Part shown: in pieces, positions 40,985 through 46,909 of the stretch
Numbering within the stretch: the first letter of the stretch is position 1
Layout of the letters: each line of letters begins with the position of its first letter
NCBI GenBank assembly: GCA_014773175.1
Contig: VXCM01000447.1
Span: 176,612 to 240,611 of the forward strand
DNA: 64,000 bases
DNA from: Lucifuga dentata
Lineage: Eukaryota; Chordata; Actinopteri; Ophidiiformes; Bythitidae
Reading direction: 5' to 3'
Translations under genes and position numbers: made by a program
The notes under the pieces: generated by a model
What the model saw: only the letters and a program-made list of their open reading frames with translations
Database searches by the model: none
Told to the model about the DNA's origin: nothing

Positions 40985-42409
40985 TTCTTGTGCATGTTCC
41001 CTTTTTTACCACTAGAGGTCACTATTTCTACAGAAACCAGTGCTAAGTCCATCTCAAGAGAGCTGGAACTTTGGGCTTTTAGTTTGTGTGTGTGTTTGGT
41101 GTCCCAAGAAATAATGTTTTTCTCACTTGTAAAAAAAAAAAAAAAAAAAANAAAAAAAAAAAAAAAAAAAGGAGGTTGACTGCCACAGGCAGTTTCTGAA
41201 TCTCATATATATATGTATATGTATATATACATGTATGTATACATGTATGTATATGTATATATATATATGTATATGTATATATACATGTATGTATACATGT
41301 ATGTATATATATATACATATATATACACGTATATATGAAATGTGTATTTGCAATGTAATTCCTTAACACCTCTGAATCCGATGTTTCAGTGTCAGTGTGG
41401 TGGAGCTACTTACCTTCCTCCCAGAGAACAACAAACACAGCTGATGCATCGAGCCTCCGTTCTTGGTCAGCTCCTTCTTCAAGGTTTTGGGTGATGGGAG
41501 TGTCCAGCCGCCCTTGTGGTGCGTTCCTCCAACCTCCAGGCAGTTAATGGCATTGTCAGAGGTGAAGCAGGGCGTGCGGGGGTCCTGCAGGAGGCTCCCT
41601 TCACTGTGTGTGCGCCTGCGGAGAGAGTTCTGCACACTCAGCCCCCCTCCTCCGTGCTTCTCACAAGTGGCACCCTCCACCATGCTGCGGCGCTTACTAT
41701 CGCTACGCTCCAAATAGGCATCATCGCTGTCATCTTCCTCGTCTTCCTCCTCTGATTCCTCTTCGTCGTCTTCGTCGTACTCTTCTTCGTCAGTGTTGGG
41801 TGAGGAAAGAGCATCAGCGCTAAAGGAGCGATCTAGGCGTAGCTCGGGAATAACGAATGAGGATGAGGATGAGAAGGGGGGTGCGTTGGTGTCAGATGGT
41901 TCCAAAGGATTGTCCTCATCTGTGTTGGCCACCGCCAGATTTAGATTGAGCTCCCCTTCATTATTCTCCTCATCCTCCTCCTCCTCTCCTCCATCATATT
42001 TCTCAGTCTCTTCACTTCCAACACTCTTTCTGCTGGCCACATCCTCCTCCTCTTCTTCCTGTCTCCTGTTCTCCCCATTCTTCCCCTCTCTCCATATCTC
42101 CATCTCAGTACCCTCCATACTCTTCCAGTCCTCACCCTCAGTGGAAGGAGGTGGTGTTGGAGGCACCTTGTGCGGCTCCTCGGATCCCCCTAGACTTCCG
42201 AGGGGCATATAGATCTCATCCAAAGGGGTGAGCGACTCTGAGGGATAAGGACTACCTGTAGTCAGGTGCTCTGAGGGGCTGGAAGGGTAGAGGCTACTTT
42301 CTTCACCTTCTGAGTTGCGGGAAGGCAAGTGGAGGCAACCCATGCCTCCTCCATCTCCTCCATCTCCGCCCAGCTCACTTGAAGGGCCATCCACCTTAGG
42401 CTCCAACAT
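3115..42409 (-). CDS. rgs3: rgs3, regulator of G-protein signalling 3: overview of the spliced coding region in the window
   Basis: RGS3 is a GTPase-activating protein for Gi and Gq alpha subunits; it shortens heterotrimeric G-protein signals at the cytoplasmic face of the plasma membrane. Six minus-strand exons (42409-41414, 18446-18376, 6771-6670, 4725-4664, 3583-3417, 3315-3115) join with phases 0, 2, 2, 1 and 0 and sum to 1599 nt, giving 532 residues plus stop. Order: acidic and Ser-rich region (1-332), basic linker (333-401), RGS box (about 402-518), short Ser-rich tail. Contact residues expected from the RGS4 structure are present: E427, N428, N468, D503 and R507. Several stretches match mammalian RGS3 rather than RGS4/5/8/16, notably [29 protein letters not shown] and RRRNESPG. 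Teleosts usually carry rgs3a and rgs3b; I cannot tell which this is. Any PDZ and C2 exons would lie upstream and were not found. Confidence 0.93.
3417..3583 (-). CDS. rgs3: rgs3 exon, core of RGS box (167 nt)
   Basis: Acceptor tctctccctcag and donor AAAGAG|GTGAGAGTG bound 167 nt, again the standard R4-family exon size. Two bases complete Tyr411, then 55 codons give residues 412-466. The hallmark [20 protein letters not shown] is followed by [12 protein letters not shown] and [14 protein letters not shown]427 and N428 correspond to RGS4 Glu87 and Asn88, which stabilise the switch regions of the G-alpha transition state. No frameshift or stop interrupts the exon. Confidence 0.96.
3584..4663 (-). 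other. rgs3 intron, unique sequence
   Basis: Bounded by the donor after 4664 (GTAAGTTAC) and the acceptor before 3583. It holds A-rich runs near 4530-4560 and otherwise no recognised element. Confidence 0.8.
4664..4725 (-). CDS. rgs3: rgs3 exon, start of RGS box (62 nt)
   Basis: Acceptor gcttttatctgcag and donor CACAAAT|GTAAGTTAC bound 62 nt, the size usual for this exon in R4-family RGS genes. It encodes residues 391-410 plus the first base of Tyr411: [10 protein letters not shown], then Ser-Leu-Asp-Lys-Leu-Leu-Val-His-Lys. The Trp and the LLVHKYG segment form the first helices of the RGS box. The acceptor lies within a reading frame open further upstream, which allows a second, unspliced way into this exon (see the entry ending at 4793). 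Confidence 0.93.
4664..4793 (-). CDS. rgs3: rgs3 alternative start reading through the 62-nt exon acceptor (minimal RGS isoform)
   Basis: Upstream of the 4725 acceptor, the minus-strand frame stays open from an ATG at 4793: [15 protein letters not shown], then seven residues before Pro-Thr-Pro-Glu-Glu. A transcript starting at the nearby promoter would lack an upstream donor partner, so the acceptor would not be used and this leader would be translated. With the last two exons this gives 498 nt, or 165 residues plus stop: a nearly naked RGS box without the amphipathic AKDMKN segment. The weakness is that the leader is not recognisable as a family feature, and a short upstream ORF (Met-Ser-Thr-His-Pro..., ending in TAA) lies between promoter and ATG. 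A 129-nt open frame by chance is not remarkable; the promoter cluster is the main support. Confidence 0.42.
4912..4998 (-). promoter_or_regulatory. candidate TATA/GC-box/CCAAT promoter inside rgs3
   Basis: Reading on the minus strand, an inverted CCAAT box (ccaat on plus at 4992-4996), then a strong GC-box (gaggggcggggc on plus, 4971-4982), then a perfect TATAAAAG (4943-4936) follow each other at spacings typical of a TATA-driven promoter. The predicted start is near 4912, about 120 nt upstream of the ATG at 4793. This is the best core-promoter-like cluster I see in the window. It points toward the RGS-box exons, so it would drive a short rgs3 transcript. Confidence 0.55.
5292..5683. mobile_element. 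non-autonomous hAT-like element
   Basis: Ends are inverted: CAGTGATTCTCAAACT at the left and AGTTTGAGAACCACTG at the right. The CAGTG...CACTG ends and length of 392 bp suit a hAT-type miniature element. Flanking octamers tcttagaa and tgacagaa match at 5 of 8 positions, consistent with an old 8-bp target duplication. There is no open frame of note inside. Confidence 0.6.
5777..6300. mobile_element. TTAA-type miniature element, copy 1 (right end lost)
   Basis: Starts after TTAA at 5773-5776. The body aligns by eye with the copy at 34413-34995 in the same orientation (gcatgtttgag near the left end, aatcaacttg, gtaatccatca, gtgaaacact). The terminal 60 bp or so of the right end are missing or diverged beyond about 6300. 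Confidence 0.55.
6382..6420. repeat. (GGAT)n microsatellite
   Basis: About 39 bp of perfect GGAT tetranucleotide repeat in the rgs3 intron. Confidence 0.95.
6670..6771 (-). CDS. rgs3: rgs3 exon encoding the amphipathic AKDMKN...RRRNESPG segment (102 nt)
   Basis: Acceptor tttcaatcag and donor GTCAA|GTAAGTGG bound 102 nt: one base completing the previous codon, 33 codons, and two bases completed by the next exon. It encodes residues 357-390, starting Ala-Lys-Asp-Met-Lys-Asn-Arg-Leu, with [10 protein letters not shown] following. In the R4 RGS family this position holds the basic amphipathic helix that brings the protein to membranes; the pattern is clear here. The same exon accepts either the upstream 18.4-kb exon (CT|G) or the alternative first exon at 11.2 kb (AG|G), so it is the junction where long and short forms converge. 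Confidence 0.92.
11167..11210 (-). CDS. rgs3: rgs3 alternative coding first exon (short RGS isoform start)
   Basis: In the intron between the 18.4-kb and 6.8-kb exons, the minus strand reads [14 protein letters not shown] and then AG|GTAAGAGTG, a consensus donor. The trailing AG plus the first G of the 6771 exon makes Arg, giving ...Tyr-Leu-Glu-Arg-Ala-Lys-Asp-Met-Lys-Asn. This closely resembles the leader layout of RGS4, RGS5 and RGS16, where a short segment with Cys-Leu-(Glu/Arg) runs into Ala-Lys-(Asp/Glu). Joined to the four downstream exons, coding length is 576 nt, or 191 residues plus stop, typical of a small R4 RGS protein. Mammalian RGS3 is known to have short N-terminal variants made the same way. 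Position, phase, donor and family resemblance are all seen; transcription is inferred. Confidence 0.68.
11315..11390 (-). promoter_or_regulatory. candidate promoter of the 11.2-kb rgs3 first exon
   Basis: On the minus strand, CTATTTAAAG (11349-11340) is a TATA-like box about 130 nt upstream of the ATG at 11210. A CCAAT box in inverted orientation (ccaat on plus at 11386-11390) lies about 40 nt further upstream. This predicts a start near 11315 and a 5'UTR of about 105 nt. The arrangement is reasonable, but the TATA match is imperfect and nothing experimental supports it. Confidence 0.45.
12631..13025. mobile_element. Tc1-like miniature element
   Basis: Left end aagtggggttccaaaagtca and right end ctcagacttttggaccccac are inverted copies of about 25 bp. 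The AGTG...CACT ends next to TA-rich flanks and length of about 395 bp suit a Tc1/mariner-derived miniature element. The 98-residue open frame inside (12908-13204) runs out of the element and is not a transposase. Confidence 0.6.
13976..14044. repeat. AT-rich microsatellite (TATATC/GATATA)
   Basis: Imperfect alternating A/T repeat with interspersed C and G, partly palindromic. Confidence 0.85.
15783..16319. mobile_element. terminal-inverted-repeat DNA element, family A copy 1
   Basis: GCCTGGTTTATGCTTAA at the left is exactly mirrored by TTAAGCATAAACCAGGC at the right; similarity continues for a few more bases (cacggac against gtcca). Length is 537 bp. Superfamily is not assigned because I cannot see an unambiguous target duplication. 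The right part is repeated near 48.9-49.2 kb. Confidence 0.65.
16869..16997. other. contig-overlap artefact around N at 16933
   Basis: 64 bp before the N (16869-16932) is repeated exactly after it (16934-16997). Best read as two contigs whose shared ends were not merged. Confidence 0.88.
18376..18446 (-). CDS. rgs3: rgs3 linker exon (71 nt)
   Basis: The exon sits between acceptor cctctcccctcag and donor AACCT|GTAAGTACT. It enters at phase 0, matching the end of the 996-nt exon, and leaves two bases (CT) that the next exon completes to CTG. It encodes residues 333-356: a short Ser/Gly/Cys stretch, then Thr-Lys-Lys-Lys-Lys-Ser-Lys-Asn-Leu. Mammalian RGS3 has a similar basic KRKSKNL segment directly before AKDMKN. 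The basic run continues the positively charged face of the segment N-terminal to the RGS box and probably aids membrane contact. It is too short to show up as an open reading frame and was found by following splice phase. Confidence 0.85.
18976..19011. repeat. (GT)n microsatellite
   Basis: GT repeat with one interruption; a second interrupted GT stretch follows at 19099-19156. Confidence 0.9.
19273..19924. mobile_element. TTAA-type miniature element, copy 2, nested in another repeat
   Basis: Left end AGAACCATACCACATTTTGC and right end GGTGGTATGGTCCT are inverted, and each is bordered by TTAA (19269-19272 and 19925-19928), the target site used by piggyBac-type elements. Body matches copies 3 and 4. 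The length is inflated by about 62 bp because of a contig-overlap duplication around the N at 19865. The element interrupts another dispersed repeat. Confidence 0.7.
19804..19926. other. contig-overlap artefact around N at 19865
   Basis: 61 bp exact duplication on both sides of the N, at the right end of TTAA element copy 2. Confidence 0.88.
21728..22717. mobile_element. non-autonomous hAT element with perfect 8-bp target duplication
   Basis: 990 bp beginning CAGAGGTGGGTAGTAACG and ending CTACACACCTCTG, so the terminal CAGAGGTG is mirrored. It is flanked by the identical octamer ctcattta at 21720-21727 and 22718-22725, the target-duplication length of hAT elements. Long subterminal inverted similarity is visible (tactttactgagtagtttt and similar motifs against acttgagtcactattat). 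The perfect duplication suggests a fairly recent insertion. A single N lies at 22185. No transposase is encoded. Confidence 0.88.
23238..23289. repeat. (CA)n microsatellite
   Basis: Two CA tracts separated by tacactcaa. Confidence 0.9.
24213..24942. mobile_element. terminal-inverted-repeat element, family B copy 1
   Basis: Left end TGGGGGGGAATTCATAAAAC is mirrored at the right by ttttttatgaattacccccc (about 24922-24941). Interior carries CT/CA microsatellites (24540-24604). A second internal attcataaaacacac near 24349 suggests internal repetition. Confidence 0.55.
24540..24604. repeat. compound (CT)n(CA)n microsatellite
   Basis: CT tract of about 36 bp directly joined to a CA tract of about 28 bp, inside the family B element. 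Confidence 0.95.
26486..26981. mobile_element. TTAA-type miniature element, copy 3
   Basis: Bordered by TTAA at 26482-26485 and 26982-26985. Left end AGGACCATACTG, right end diverged (caccattatgctcat). Same orientation as copy 2: gatggattacttatc, aagttgattttaatagc and cagtctggaaggtaggaa appear in the same order. Confidence 0.65.
27055..27345 (-). repeat. dispersed teleost repeat, copy 3 (degenerate, reverse orientation)
   Basis: Reverse-complement phrases of the same family are visible: cggagtacccagaggaaaca, cacggacacgggcagaatac and gggaccgtctagctgtgagg, in the expected order. Confidence 0.5.
29191..29240. repeat. (CT)25 microsatellite
   Basis: Perfect 50-bp CT repeat. Open frames of Leu-Ser or Arg-Glu alternation here are artefacts of the repeat. 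Confidence 0.97.
29532..29871. mobile_element. terminal-inverted-repeat element, family B copy 2
   Basis: TTGGAGGTAATTCATAAAAT at the left mirrors ATTTTATGAATTACCCTCAT at the right. It shares the GGTAATTCATAAAA terminus with the element at 24213-24942 but has a shorter, different interior (about 340 bp). Confidence 0.55.
33185..33460 (+). repeat. dispersed teleost repeat, copy 2 (degenerate)
   Basis: Shares with the 43.4-kb copy the order gtttgtatgttctccccatg, cctcccaaagtccaaat, and ggcaacctgtccagtacacc, ending ctgggatagcttccagcc. More diverged, and directly follows a 40-nt T-run with an N at 33142. Confidence 0.55.
34413..34995. mobile_element. TTAA-type miniature element, copy 4 (longest intact)
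   Basis: 583 bp with long terminal inverted repeats: AGGACCATACCACCCATTTT at the left and aaaatggatgttatggtcct at the right; mirroring extends through the 'cctaatatattcaattttcatacatgta' zone, about 60 bp in all. Right border is TTAA, left border TTAT (one base changed). No transposase frame is present. Confidence 0.7.
38765..39070 (+). pseudogene. non-LTR retrotransposon reverse-transcriptase fragment
   Basis: Around 38870-39010 one frame gives [10 protein letters not shown], and after a frameshift another gives [18 protein letters not shown]. These match the order of RT motifs in LINEs of the Jockey/CR1/L2 type (W...SYL.NRK, then VPQGSILGP.LF..YIN). The YADD catalytic motif is not visible. 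No 5' or 3' end is identifiable. Confidence 0.6.
41201..41340. repeat. (TATATG/TACATG)n microsatellite next to the large rgs3 exon
   Basis: Imperfect alternating purine-pyrimidine repeat of about 140 bp, starting 75 bp from the donor of the 996-nt exon and following a 40-nt A-run with an N at 41151. Open frames rich in Tyr-Ile-His across it are spurious. Confidence 0.9.
41414..42409 (-). CDS. rgs3: rgs3 large acidic/Ser-rich exon (996 nt)
   Basis: A single open exon of 332 codons, phase 0 at both ends, with acceptor ttccctccatag just before the ATG and donor AAG|GTAAGTAGC. It begins Met-Leu-Glu-Pro; the matching mammalian RGS3 exon also starts with Met (Met-Phe-Glu-Thr), which is the first residue of the 519-residue human form. 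Visible features: Gly/Asp-rich start, Pro-rich stretch near 82-90, Glu runs at about 117-123 and 141-152, FVIPELRLD at 185-193, a very acidic tract at 207-230, basic KRRS near 239-242, [14 protein letters not shown] at 262-275 (a candidate basophilic-kinase and 14-3-3 site, as 14-3-3 binding N-terminal to the RGS box is reported for RGS3), and TLKKEL...NGGSMH at 309-322. The region is probably disordered. It may be internal or may begin the protein; the sequence alone does not decide. Confidence 0.93.
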
Positions 42410-42900
42410 CTATGGAGGGAATGATGATATGGAAAATGGGAGAAAGAAGGAGAGAATAGTTAGTTGAACCTAGGCAACTATATGTTGCAAGAGTCTGTAT
42501 CAGGGTGCTGGCTCCACTGATCCAACCAAACTAAGCTAACAATAGAATTAAAAGAGAAAAATAAGCTGATCCAGTTGCAGAAACTGAAAACAGCCACTCA
42601 CCCATCCATCCTCTCTCTCTATCATCTTTCTATTGTTTCCACCTACATTAAACTTGTCTATCCTAAATGACACCCCCCCCCCCCCCNACACACACACACA
42701 CACACACCCAACATTACCCTGACATGCTGTCCAGTACCAAACATCATATTTCAATAATAAAATCATACACCACACATCACAGTGTTACCCTCAGCTTATA
42801 CCTTTGACAGTCTTTCTGTATCACATTCTGCTAATCTAAAATGCTGCTTTAACCTTTTTAAGCCCACACAGCCTTCAGTGGGTGGATCATTACAAATGTA

Positions 42901-43182
42901 CACTGTAAAATGTGATAAGTTGATCTTACTTAAAAAAAATCTAGGAAATCGATTGCCTTGAAAAGGGTAAGTAAATATAACTATATAGTCCTAAGTTCAA
43001 GTAGACATAAAGTAAACATAACTTAAGACTAATAGTTATATTTACTTAGCTTTTTCAANTAAGTTCAAGTAGACATAAAGTAAACATAACTTAAGACTAA
43101 TAGTTATATTTACTTAGCTTTTTCAAGGCAATCAGTTTCCTAGATTTTTTTAAGTAGGATCAACTTGTCACATTTTACAGTG
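42901..43182. mobile_element. palindromic TA-flanked miniature element
   Basis: Begins CACTGTAAAATGTGATAAGT and ends acttgtcacattttacagtg, with TA on both outer sides. The inverted arms extend about 80 bp (ctaggaaatcgattgccttg against caaggcaatcagtttcctag), so the element is almost wholly a hairpin. TA flanks and CAGT-type ends suggest a Tc1/mariner-class miniature element. A contig-join N at 43059 with duplicated flanks inflates the middle. Confidence 0.65.
42992..43126. other. contig-overlap artefact around N at 43059
   Basis: 67 bp exact duplication on both sides of the N, inside the palindromic element at 42901-43182. Confidence 0.88.
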
Positions 43183-43419
43183 TATTCTGCATGGCTGAAC
43201 GTAGTTAAAGCCCACTAAGTTTTATTTACAATTCTAGTGAAGATCACAAAGTTTTCAAAGATTCCTGCATTTGATATCCTGCATTGTGTGTTTTAATAAT
43301 TTAATCAATTCAAGCTTCAGCAAAGCACCGGAGTAAGCAGATACACAATATATACTGTGTGTGTGTGACTGTGGAAAATGTTTCAAATTACAAGCCTGAG
43401 GGGTATACAATAATGAATG

Positions 43420-43710
43420 CTGGCATGGTGGCTTAGTGATTAGCACTGTCACCTCCACGCCTGTGTTTCAGTCAGATGAGGGCCACTCTGTTTGGACTTC
43501 ACATGTGCTCCACATGACAGTGTGGGTTTCTTCCAGGTACTCCAGTTTCCCCCCACCTCCAGAGACATGCACGTTAGGTGAATTGGAAACTCTAAATTCA
43601 GTGTGAATGTCAAAGTGAATGAGTTTTTCATCTTAATGTGCCAGTCCTGTGATGGACTGACTGCCTGTCCAGGTTGTATCCTGCCTCTCGACAAATGCTG
43701 ACAGAAGGAT
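43420..43710 (+). repeat. dispersed teleost repeat, copy 1
   Basis: Contains the ordered phrases ttagtgattagcactgtcac, gtgggtttcttccaggtact, gagacatgcacgttaggtga and gactgcctgtccaggttgta, characteristic of a very common fish interspersed repeat ('...gttagcactgtcgcc... acctgtccagggtgtac...'). The open frames in it are not genes. Confidence 0.6.
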
Positions 43711-45273
43711 ACTGTGACTATGATTATTGTGCTGGTTGTGTGCTGGTAAACATGTATACTTCCAGAGATACTTTAAACAGAGAGGTTGCACTGGTTTTAA
43801 ATATTGAAACCTAACCACAATCCTAATCCTAAAACCTAAGCAGAAAGTTGCAACCAAAGCAGGTTGAAAATGTCATCCATATTTGCCATATTTACTACTT
43901 GGCTGAGAGTTTCATCATTAGGAGAAACTTATTATAGACAAAAAGCTGTCTTTCTCCAATAATCCTGTATTTTTCCTTTAGGTGTTTAAATAGCAAATGC
44001 ATCACCAACACAGAATGCCTATCATTAATCACTTTTTAAATCATATGGTATGATTTCCCATGACAAAATGTGTAAGTATTAAATGAAGTTGGGGTATTAT
44101 AATTTTTTATGCAAGAGAAAGTTTCACCACATGTTAGATACTGAGCTAGACAGAAAGAGGTAAAGAAAAAAAAATGCCTTCCTATGTCTCTTTCCTGCTG
44201 TCACCTCCAGTTCAAAAGCTCTCACCAAGTGTGCAGAATTAATATTACAAGAAGTGAAAAGGACAGAGAGAACGGTTATAACATAGACAACATAACAACA
44301 ACCAAAGTTTAGACAGTGAAAACCAACTGCAACACCACAAACAGCTTTTAGTACCACGAGTGGATTTTGTCCTGTGAGAGCCTCTGGTTGTGCCGTGACA
44401 ACTAGCTGCAGTCACAAGATGCTCTAAACTAATTGGACAGATTTTCTTCTCTTGCATTGCGCTCTTTCACCAGCTGCTTGTGTACCTTTGTAGTTCAAAG
44501 TTGTTGTTTTTTTTTTTTCTTTTTCCAAATAATGACAATGCCGAAAATTACTAACTGGCCAGTGAGCTCCTCCTACTGTATCACTATTCAAATCCACCCA
44601 TGAGTGCATCATCTTGGCCAGCTTGTTATGTGTGTTTAGGGATGTAGGTGTTCCCTCCCAGAGGCTGGTGATGACCATGATGTGTGAAAACGTCCATATT
44701 TAGAGTGGTGTGATACAGAGTAACAGCTTGAGCAAAGCTGTTTTCCTGTTGGAAGCTAAGAACAGATGACCATCCGTATTAGCTTGTTTTTGAGCATGAC
44801 GCCTAGTCTACACAAACAGAAGGGATATTCAGTTATTTACTAGCAAGCATCAAAAGCAGAATCTCTTCAGCAAGGTCACGAGATGTATTTGAGATGCTTT
44901 GTGATGAGAGAACTGAAATTTACCACAGCTCTAATACAACTGGATGCATGACATTTAAGGCTCATATTCACAGAAAAATGCCCAGAATTTTAAAATAAAC
45001 AGATCAGTTTTAGATTTTATGTCCCCAAAGTTCACTGTAGTTAAAGTAAATCAGGTCAGTGGTAAGAGAATGAAGATAAAAACAGAAAGAAAATGCTAAC
45101 AAGTTGCTAACTGTGTTCTTTGAAGCAAGTAAAATAAATAATAATAATCTGATTTTCACATGGGTTTTTTTTTAACTAATCAAACTTTTACTTTTTTATA
45201 TGTATATTCAAAATTCTGACCCCACCCCAGGAGCTGAACAGAGGTAATGTGTCTTTGTAAAGAATACCACCTG

Positions 45274-45400
45274 GCCTATGGAGCACCTCAAGGCTCTGTT
45301 CTGAGGAAGTTTCTTTTCTCTAGCTACATAAATTATGTGCAAATCAGATAATAACTTTAAGACTGTCAAAACAAAAACAACACCTGTCAAACTGACTGAT
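45274..45400 (+). pseudogene. second LINE reverse-transcriptase fragment
   Basis: The frame from 45274 reads Ala-Tyr-Gly-Ala-Pro-Gln-Gly-Ser-Val-Leu-Arg-Lys-Phe-Leu-Phe-Ser-Ser-Tyr-Ile-Asn, a decayed version of the LINE RT motif (C.)GVPQGSVLGPLLFSLYIN. Downstream the similarity fades into stops. It differs enough from the 38.8-kb fragment to be another family or an older copy. Confidence 0.55.
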
Positions 45401-46870
45401 TCCTCACAATTCATAAACCACTACATGTCCTCATCCTGACGTCAGATGTTAGAAGGTGCTAATCATCCTGCTACTGGTTTACCCCTGAATAAAGCCTTGA
45501 CTTTTCATATATATGGTTATTCACACCCAACATGGCCCTACAAGTCCTACGTTAGCAGTTATATGACAGGCTTCACATTTAAGCCAGCACTTGAGCCAAC
45601 TGCAGGCATAAAGCTTTTAATGACATGATCACAGCAACAAGCTTGATTAGAATCCAGATAACACAAGCATCCTTATGTATTTGCTGTTTATATTGTTTAA
45701 GCTCTTTTTTTTTTTTTTAATATCTTTCATTCTGCCTTATTGCTCTAGCAGGGGAGCCCTATCCTTTTTCTTGCTTCCTGTAGAGGTTCAAAGGTTGAGT
45801 GGTGTTTTCATGGTGTGTGTTGGGTCTAAAACAGTAACATAAGCCTTTAGAAAATGGTTCTGACTTGACGTGGTGTATATAAATAAAATTGCTCCAAGGT
45901 GATCCAGACCTTTCATTTTATCTCATGACACCCTCTTAACCTCCTTGAGATCTTATCTAAATGGTTCACAGCAGTGTAGCCGAAAGCCACCAAAGGCTCT
46001 CAGTGACGCACAGGGTATATAAAGGGTATTTTTAGAATGAAATGCACTTTCATAAAAGCACCAGGAATGAAAATGCCAGTAAAATCCTATCTTTATCCCT
46101 CTTGGCCCATACCTATCATATTCTTTATCGCTGTACAATCTTAGTGTGGCATGGACAACAGATTCTACCTGCTGGTCTGAGATTTGCATGGATAATTACC
46201 TCACCAGCACCCCACTCCCACCCACAAACACACACAGAGACTATGCCACACCCCCTACCTCACTATCCTCCCCATCATTCTTATTCTGTCTTTTATAGAT
46301 GAACTCCTGTTGGTTGAAGATATGGCTTGACACAATGGAGCCACCTGCCTTGTCAGATATATTTGTTGTCTTTCACAGCCTCGATACTGGACACACACAC
46401 ACACACACACACAAAATCCAGCAGCTTCATAAAACACCTTTTATCTATTGAACCTTGGGTGTTATCTGCAAATCTTAGAGGAAGCATCACTTTAATTTCT
46501 CATTGATTTGAAAGCCATTGGCTGTTTTTTCTGAATGCAAAATATTCTTTCTTCACAAATCTGCTTCAAGAGACAGATAAAAAGACACAAGCTAATGGGT
46601 AATAAGACTATAGTGCATTTGCTTGGAAAACTCTTTGTTTCTGTGCTTTTACGTTCATGTGCAATAAACATGTACTCAAAGACTGTATGAAGTCATCAGT
46701 GATTCAGTACAACACAATCTCTGGCATTGCCTCCATTAAGCAAAGAAACAAAACCTGCACTAAAAGCCAGAGAGGATGGGAAGGAGGGTGAGAGTGGATG
46801 GATAGAGGAAACAAAGTGAATGAGACAAGAAGAGGGGAGAAGGAGAAATAGTGAAAGGAAATGATTCAGA

Positions 46871-46909
46871 GAGGAGAGGAGAGGAGAGGAGAGGAGAGGA
46901 GAGGAGAGG
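46871..46909. repeat. (GAGGA)n microsatellite
   Basis: Pentanucleotide purine-only repeat, about 39 bp, in a purine-rich neighbourhood (46780-46910). Confidence 0.93.

Larger units (their letters stand above)
18447..41413 (-). other. rgs3 intron (about 23 kb), rich in mobile elements
   Basis: Bounded by donor GTAAGTAGC after 41414 and acceptor cccctcag before 18446. It carries most of the mobile elements and microsatellites listed separately. Stretches 22726-24210, 27350-29530, 29875-33120, 35000-38760 and 39075-41110 show only simple repeats and AT-rich sequence, with no exon I can support on either strand. Confidence 0.75.

Noticed and set aside
41079..41369. 96-residue minus-strand Tyr/Ile/His frame abutting the large exon
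   Set aside because: Translation of the TATATG/TACATG microsatellite beyond the splice donor.
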